Assembly: GCA_021202575.1 (NCBI GenBank)
Contig: JAJQCU010000223.1
Span: forward strand, 1-8,878
Direction of reading: 5' to 3'
Length of the DNA stretch: 8,878 nt
From: Lachnospiraceae bacterium
GTDB taxonomy: Bacteria > Bacillota > Clostridia > Lachnospirales > Lachnospiraceae
In this document: in pieces, positions 4,571 through 8,878 of the stretch
Numbering within the stretch: position 1 is the first letter of the stretch
Layout: each line of letters begins with the position of its first letter
Notes under the pieces: model-generated
Seen by the model: only the letters and a program-made list of their open reading frames with translations
What the model was told of the DNA's origin: nothing
Database searches by the model: none
Program-made: the position numbers and the translations under genes

Positions 4571-6952
4571 ATGAAACGGGAGCAGTTTTGTGATCACTGG
4601 ATGTTTGGAAAGACCGGAGAAAAGATGGTGTCGGTAACTCTGCCGCATGACGCGACGCAGTATGAAATACGTCAGCCTGACGCGGCTTCTGGCAGCGGAG
4701 GCGCCTATTATCCGGGCGGCAGCTATATTTATGAGAAAGCCTTCACCGCGCCGGAGGATTGGAAGGAAAAGACTGTGCTGGTGGAATTTGAGGGCGTATA
4801 TCCCTGTGCGCAGGTCTTTTTAAACGGAAAAGAGATTGGAGCGGAGAGTTATGGCTACAATCTTTTCCGCGTGGAACTGACAGAGATTCTCTATGGACAG
4901 GAGAATACGCTGCGCGTGGAGGCGGACAACAGTCGTGTACCGAACAGCCGCTGGTACGCGGGCGCGGGTATCTATCGCCCGGTATGGCTGCTGACCGGAA
5001 ACCGGGAGCACATTTTGCCGGATGGGGTGAGGATTACCACCTTAAGCTATGAACCGGCGCAGATTATGGTGGAGGTGGAGACCTCTGCCGCAAGGGGGAC
5101 TAAACAGGAGAGCACAGAAATTCTGACTGTTATCTGTGATCCGGGCGGAAAGGCAGTTTTAAGCGAGGAACTGACCATGCAGGACGGGAAATACACAGCG
5201 GTACTGGATATCCCGGATGCTCAGTTGTGGGATGACGAAAATCCCAACCTGTATACCTGCGAAATCAGCCTCTGCAGAGAGGGCGTCTGTCTGGACAGCG
5301 CCAGCACCGTGTTTGGTATCCGCAAACTTAAGTGGAGTACAGAGGGCTTTCTTATCAACGGAAAATCTGTTCTGTTATAGGGTGGCTGTAATCACCATGA
5401 CAATGGTATTCTCGGAGCCAGAAGCTATGCGGAATCGGAATATCGCCGTATCCGGAAGCTGAAGGAGATGGGCTTTAACGCGATCCGCTCCGCCCACAAT
5501 CCGGCCTGCCGTTCCATGCTGGAGGCCTGCGACAGGCTCGGCGTTTACGTCATGGACGAGCTGTGGGATATGTGGGACAAATCCAAGACGGAATTTGATT
5601 ACGCCGACCGTTTTATAGAAAATTATGAGAAGGATATAGAAAAAATCGCGGCGAAAGATTATAATCATCCTTCTGTTATCATGTATTCGATCGGCAATGA
5701 GGTGACGGAACCGGCCAAACCGGAAGGTGTAGAGCTTGCCAAAAAGCTGTATGCAAAAGTGAAAAAAACGGATTCCACCAGACCGGTAACCGCGGGGATC
5801 AATCTGACGCTCCTGTTTCTGGCCACGCTGGAGAATAATCCCATGGAGGGCGGCGGCGAAGCGCCGGCCACGCAGGAGATGAACAGCACCGCCTATAACG
5901 AAATGGTATCCATGATGGGGAATCGTATGACCATGGCTGCGGCCATGCCGCAGGCGGATGAGGTTTCCTCACCGGTACTGGACATGCTGGACATTGCGGG
6001 GTATAATTATGCTGTCAGCCGTTACGCTACAGAGGGGGAAGTACATCCGGACAGGATTGTTGTGGGAAGTGAGACATATCCCTATGAGATCGCCAGAACC
6101 TGGCCCATGGTGGAAAAATACCCGTATTTAATCGGTGATTTCATGTGGACAGCCTGGGATTATCTGGGGGAAACCGGGATCGGCGGCTGGTCCTATGACC
6201 CGGAGGATATTGGCTTTAATAAGAGATATCCCTGGCTTTTGGCGGATACGGGAGCCATGGACATTCTGGGCAATGACAACGCCGAGGCGGGACTGGCCGC
6301 GGTTGTCTGGGGCGCCAGAAAGATGCCTTATATCGGCGTTTGCCCGGTCAATCATCCGGGCGTCATACCAAGTAAGGCAATCTGGCGCGGCAGCAACGCG
6401 CTGCCTTATTGGTCATATACAGGCTGTGACGGCAATGACGCGGATGTGGAAGTCTGCACCACAGGAAGCCGGGTAGAGTTATTTCTCAACGGAAAGAGTG
6501 CGGGCTGTGAGGAAGTAAAGGATAACCAGGCTTATTTCCATGTGAAATATGAATCCGGCGAGCTGAAAGCTGTCGCTTATGACGAAGCGGGAACCGTGCT
6601 TTCTGAGAGCAGTTTAAGATCGGCGACCGGGAAAACTGAAATTTGCGTCACTCCGGAGTCGGAAAAGGTACAGAAGGGCGATATCCTCTATCTGGCCATC
6701 GACCTGACAGGAGAGAACGGGGAAATTGAATGCAACCGGGATACCCTCTTGTCTGTCAGTGTGGAGGGAGGAGAGCTTTTGGCCTTCGGCAGCGCCTGCC
6801 CCAAGACAGAGGAGACCTTCCTTGCCGGGCAGCATACCACGTATTATGGGAGAAGCCAGGCTGTCGTCAGAGTCCTGTCGGAGGAGATGACAGTTACCGT
6901 CAGCGGAGAAGGGCTGCCGGATGTGACAAAAATCATTACAACAGTACAGTAA
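4571..6952 (+). pseudogene. GH2 glycosidase (beta-galactosidase-like) interrupted by one in-frame TAG
   Basis: The start is ATG 4571 after AGGGAGG (4558-4564). The frame runs 793 codons to TAA 6950-6952 with a single stop, TAG 5378-5380 (codon 270). Homology continues in the same frame across it (GKSVLL, stop, GGCNHHDNG). Domains are: GH2 sugar-binding jelly roll about 40-145 (SRWYAGAGIYRPVWL), Ig-like domain about 150-260, TIM barrel from about 262 to 580, DUF4982-type domain about 604-670 (GSRVELFLNGK), and a C-terminal Ig-like domain to about 790. The acid/base is E377 (SIGNEV) and the nucleophile E501 (VVGSETYP); both lie beyond the TAG. There is no signal peptide. Family position 270 is usually Lys or Arg, so one substitution (AAG to TAG) would explain the stop. 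Restart at ATG 5468 is unlikely: its AAGGAG touches the ATG and the barrel would lose its first strands. The family also includes glucuronidases and mannosidases; galactosidase is my preference from context. Confidence 0.9.
5378..5380 (+). other. In-frame amber codon within the GH2 gene
   Basis: TAG at codon 270 lies between GFLINGKSVLL and GGCNHHDNG, the first strand of the GH2 TIM barrel. No bases are gained or lost, so this is a substitution and not a frameshift. TAG also serves as the normal stop of nagB (558-560) and GH20 (3417-3419), which argues against general UAG recoding in this genome. Confidence 0.9.
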
Positions 6953-6979
6953 GTGGTTAAAGGAACCTGAAGGAATCAT

Positions 6980-8119
6980 ATGAGGATCGTAAACGCGGAA
7001 GTTTTTCAGAACAATAATGGATTTGTCAGACAGGATATCCTGACAGATGGGGAATACCTGACAGATGAAGCGGGGTACGGAAATGTCGACCGAAGCGGGG
7101 ACTGCGTCCTGGATTACGGGGGTCTGAAAGCGATTCCCATGCTTGTGGATATCCATTTCCATGGCTGTGACGGGGTGGACTTCTGCGATGGTACAGAAGA
7201 GGCGATCCAGCGGATAGCGGATTTTGAGCTATCAAAGGGAATAGGTGCCATCTGCCCTGCCACCATGACCTACGGGGAGGAAAAACTGACAGGAATTGCC
7301 CGTGCGGCTGCACAGCACAGAAATGGAAGGGGCGCTGACCTGGTGGGCATCAACATGGAAGGCCCGTTTATCAGCCGGAAAATGAAAGGGGCGCAGAACG
7401 AGGCCTTTATTCACAAACCGGATGCGGAGATGTTTCTGCGTCTGCAGAATGAGGCGGATGGCCTGTTTAGGCTCTGCGATATCGCGCCGGAGGAGGAGGG
7501 TGCGCTGGAATGCATTGAAAAGCTGAGCCGCCATACAGTCGTTTCCCTGGCGCATACCTGCTGCGATTATGAGACTGCCCGAAAAGCGTTCGCGGCTGGG
7601 GCCTCTCACATGACACATCTATATAATGCCATGCCGGGGATCCATCACAGGATGCCGGGACCCATTACAGCGGCGTGGGAAGCCGGGGCGGAGGTGGAGC
7701 TGATTGCGGATGGCATTCATGTTCATCCCGCTGTGGTGCGAATGACATTTCAGCTTTTCGGGGACGACAGGGTGATCCTGATCAGCGACAGCATGGAAGC
7801 CACGGGCCTGCCGGACGGCCAGTATTCTCTTGGCGGACAGGATGTGACAGTTACAGGGAACAGAGCGGTTCTGACAAAAGCCCCGGACACGATTGCGGGC
7901 AGCGCCACGAACCTGATGGACTGTCTGCGTACCGCGGTACTCTCCATGAATATTCCGCTTGCCAGCGCGATAAAGGCGGCGGCTTATAATCCTGCCCGGT
8001 GCATTGGCGTGTCGGACAGATACGGCAGCCTGAAGGCGGGGTGCTGCGCGAATATTCTCTTTGTGGATGATGAACTGCATATTCGTCATATGGTACACAA
8101 GGGTAAGGTGCTGTATTGA
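6980..8119 (+). CDS. nagA: N-acetylglucosamine-6-phosphate deacetylase
   Basis: NagA removes the acetyl group from GlcNAc-6-phosphate, giving glucosamine-6-phosphate for NagB. It is a cytoplasmic amidohydrolase-superfamily enzyme. The ATG at 6980 follows AAGGAA (6970-6975) and lies 27 bp after the GH2 stop, so the two genes form an operon. Metal and catalytic positions are in place: DIHFHG (H59, H61), NMEGPF (E127), LAHTC (H192), THLYNAM (H213) and the catalytic Asp D270 in ISDSMEATG. DGIHVHP contributes the substrate-contacting His. At 379 residues the protein is the usual family length, with the typical small beta-sandwich formed by the two ends. It appears intact. With the GH2 gene interrupted, premature termination there could reduce nagA expression through polarity. 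Confidence 0.97.
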   Translation: MRIVNAEVFQNNNGFVRQDILTDGEYLTDEAGYGNVDRSGDCVLDYGGLKAIPMLVDIHFHGCDGVDFCDGTEEAIQRIADFELSKGIGAICPATMTYGEEKLTGIARAAAQHRNGRGADLVGINMEGPFISRKMKGAQNEAFIHKPDAEMFLRLQNEADGLFRLCDIAPEEEGALECIEKLSRHTVVSLAHTCCDYETARKAFAAGASHMTHLYNAMPGIHHRMPGPITAAWEAGAEVELIADGIHVHPAVVRMTFQLFGDDRVILISDSMEATGLPDGQYSLGGQDVTVTGNRAVLTKAPDTIAGSATNLMDCLRTAVLSMNIPLASAIKAAAYNPARCIGVSDRYGSLKAGCCANILFVDDELHIRHMVHKGKVLY

Positions 8120-8157
8120 AAATTACAAAACTGACACGACGAGGATTACTGGAATAG

Positions 8158-8226
8158 ATGAGTGAAATAAAATATCTGAACAGTGCTTTCAGCCCTGAAG
8201 AAAGCTTCCTGTATAATACAAGGTAA
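8158..8226 (+). other. Short ORF after nagA, unrecognised
   Basis: A 22-codon frame starting MSEIKYLNSAFSPEESF follows nagA after 38 bp. Its only ribosome binding site candidate, GAGG at 8141-8144, is too far away. The frame overlaps a 6-bp stem, GCTTTC (8185-8190) with GAAAGC (8200-8205), that lacks a T-run. It may be a gene stump or chance; I would not call it a gene on this evidence. Confidence 0.15.
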
Positions 8227-8245
8227 AGAGGGAGTTGACTAAAAA

Positions 8246-8316
8246 AGATACCTCTAGTAAATTCAGATTATTACTGACCTGGACGTTGGTAAAATCTAAA
8301 TCACACAGAGGTATCT
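8246..8316. repeat. 10-bp perfect inverted repeat covering a ribosome binding site
   Basis: AGATACCTCT (8246-8255) and AGAGGTATCT (8307-8316) are exact reverse complements 51 bp apart. The right arm contains AGAGG (8307-8311), the only ribosome binding site candidate for the ATG at 8320. A transcript that includes both arms could therefore hide that site. TTGACT (8235-8240), 17 bp and TAAATT (8258-8263) form a possible promoter whose transcript would start past the left arm and leave the site free. Confidence 0.55.
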
Positions 8317-8319
8317 AAG

Positions 8320-8406
8320 ATGAATGCTAAAGCAAACAGAACAAAAAAGCAAGAGAAAGTTAACATCCCGGCAAATTTATGTATTTTGATCAGGTACAGT
8401 TTTTGA
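8320..8406 (+). other. Short ORF (28 codons), possible start of a lost gene or transposase
   Basis: It begins MNAKANRTKKQEKVNIP, basic and lysine-rich, and stops at TGA 8404-8406. AGAGG (8307-8311) lies 8 nt upstream and sits inside the right arm of the inverted repeat. In the +1 frame the reading could continue as MYFDQVQFLIKGRESF to about 8430, which suggests a frameshifted longer gene. I do not recognise the family. A transposase stump is one possible explanation because such hairpins guard transposase start sites in several IS families, but the protein sequence itself does not prove it. The base composition (A-rich, lower GC) differs from the neighbouring glycan genes. Confidence 0.25.
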
Positions 8407-8486
8407 TTAAAGGGAGGGAGAGCTTTTGTTAGAATAGGAACACGAGATTATGGTGTGGTGCATACAGGGTTAGGAGAAGGTGCATT

Positions 8487-8814
8487 ATGGAACTGCCTGA
8501 GAGCATAAAAAAGCAGATTGATCAGGAGGCCGGGGAGAAAGATCAGATTGGAATGTCAGACTCATCCATTCTTATTTTCCGTGACAAGGTTTTGAAAATA
8601 CAGAATGATAATGTTGAGGCACAAAATGAACGGCTTATGCTGCAGTGGTTACAGGACAGACTTCCTGTGCCGGAGGTTTTTGCGTATGAAGTCAGGGACG
8701 GTAAATCCTGGCTCCTGATGGAAAGGTGTGATGGGGGATGACCGTTTGCTTTTTCAGGAATTGGGAATTCTGCCGGAATGGATTTGCTGCGAGACTATCG
8801 TGGACACGAGGTGA
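8487..8814 (+). pseudogene. Remnant of an aminoglycoside phosphotransferase (APH(3')-like) gene
   Basis: ATG 8487 follows AGGAGAAGG (8472-8480). The first 84 codons match the N-lobe of APH(3')-type kinases: IKKQIDQEAGEKDQIGMSDS with the nucleotide loop, ILIFRDKVLKIQ with the ATP-binding Lys, ENERLMLQWLQDRLPVPEV, and DGKSWLLMERCDGG. The frame then stops at TGA 8739-8741. One nucleotide on in another frame, DDRLLFQELGILPEW (8737-8781) resembles the C-terminal tail of the same family, which normally ends in a GIxPDW-type segment. The roughly 150 residues between, with the catalytic HGD and the metal-binding DLG-type Asp, are gone. The gene therefore cannot encode an active kinase and no resistance should be inferred. 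Sequence after 8781 no longer matches. A 29-codon frame, 8778-8867 including its stop, ends KYGAITEG and is not recognised. Confidence 0.75.
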
Positions 8815-8878
8815 TGGGGCAGGAGCATCGTCATCCGGAGAAATATGGGGCGATAACGGAAGGATAAACTGGAATTTG

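Noticed and set aside
5378..5380. UAG recoding (pyrrolysine or reassigned stop) as the explanation for the GH2 stop
   Set aside because: TAG is the true stop of both nagB and GH20 in the same window, and the family position is normally Lys or Arg, one substitution away. A simple nonsense mutation is the better explanation.
8185..8205. GCTTTC/GAAAGC hairpin as terminator of nagA
   Set aside because: Only a 6-bp stem with a 9-nt loop and no T-run after it, so it is not convincing as an intrinsic terminator.
8212..8217. TATAAT after nagA
   Set aside because: No -35 box at usual spacing and no extended TGN motif in the right position; it lies within a short ORF of doubtful status.
8778..8867. 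29-codon frame at the right end as a separate gene
   Set aside because: No ribosome binding site, and it overlaps the tail of the APH remnant. A resemblance of its end to nucleotidyltransferase sequence was too weak to use.

Overview
The window looks like a chromosomal piece of a Gram-positive anaerobe of the Clostridia, most likely Lachnospiraceae. The reasons are roughly 50% GC, strong AGGGAGG/AAGGAGG ribosome binding sites, AraC-type regulators of the kind common in gut Lachnospiraceae, and a cytoplasmic (signal-peptide-free) set of glycosidases for amino-sugar glycans. No tRNA, rRNA, CRISPR array or complete mobile element was seen.

Layout. 3-560 (+): 3' part of nagB, cut by the window edge. 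699-1493 (+): AraC-family regulator with an unusually short sensor region, ending in a good intrinsic terminator (1505-1541). 1563-1754: upstream region and promoter of the next gene. 1836-3419 (+): intact GH20 beta-N-acetylhexosaminidase. 3428-4034 (-): two collapsed relics, a GH3 fragment and the cupin half of a second AraC-type regulator. 4221-4292 (+): a 23-codon ORF with a perfect ribosome binding site. 4345-4461: a second copy of the upstream/promoter region seen before the GH20 gene. 4571-6952 (+): GH2 glycosidase, complete except for one in-frame TAG at 5378-5380. 6980-8119 (+): intact nagA, in an operon with the GH2 gene. 8120-8486: gene-poor stretch with an inverted repeat that pairs with a ribosome binding site. 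8487-8814 (+): wreck of an aminoglycoside-phosphotransferase-like gene.

How it works together. GH20 would release terminal GlcNAc or GalNAc, GH2 would release the neighbouring sugar (probably beta-galactose), and NagA and NagB would take GlcNAc-6-phosphate to fructose-6-phosphate. This is an intracellular salvage module for short beta-linked amino-sugar glycans such as LacNAc-type or mucin/milk oligosaccharides. No transporter or GlcNAc kinase lies in the window. The two glycosidase genes share a promoter architecture: a 17-bp identical block, a second GATAACCT block 13-14 bp downstream, and TGTTAAAATA exactly 14 bp further on, with no recognisable -35 box. That is what an AraC-activated promoter pair would look like, and the AraC gene at 699-1493 is the obvious candidate activator.

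The most striking general property is decay. There is a nonsense codon in an otherwise clean 793-codon GH2 gene, an AraC-GH3 deletion chimera, an APH gene reduced to head and tail, an AraC regulator that seems to lack much of its sensor domain, and several short ORFs beside likely deletion scars. I did not find a convincing wholly new system. The shared promoter element and the pattern of internal deletions are the parts most worth checking.
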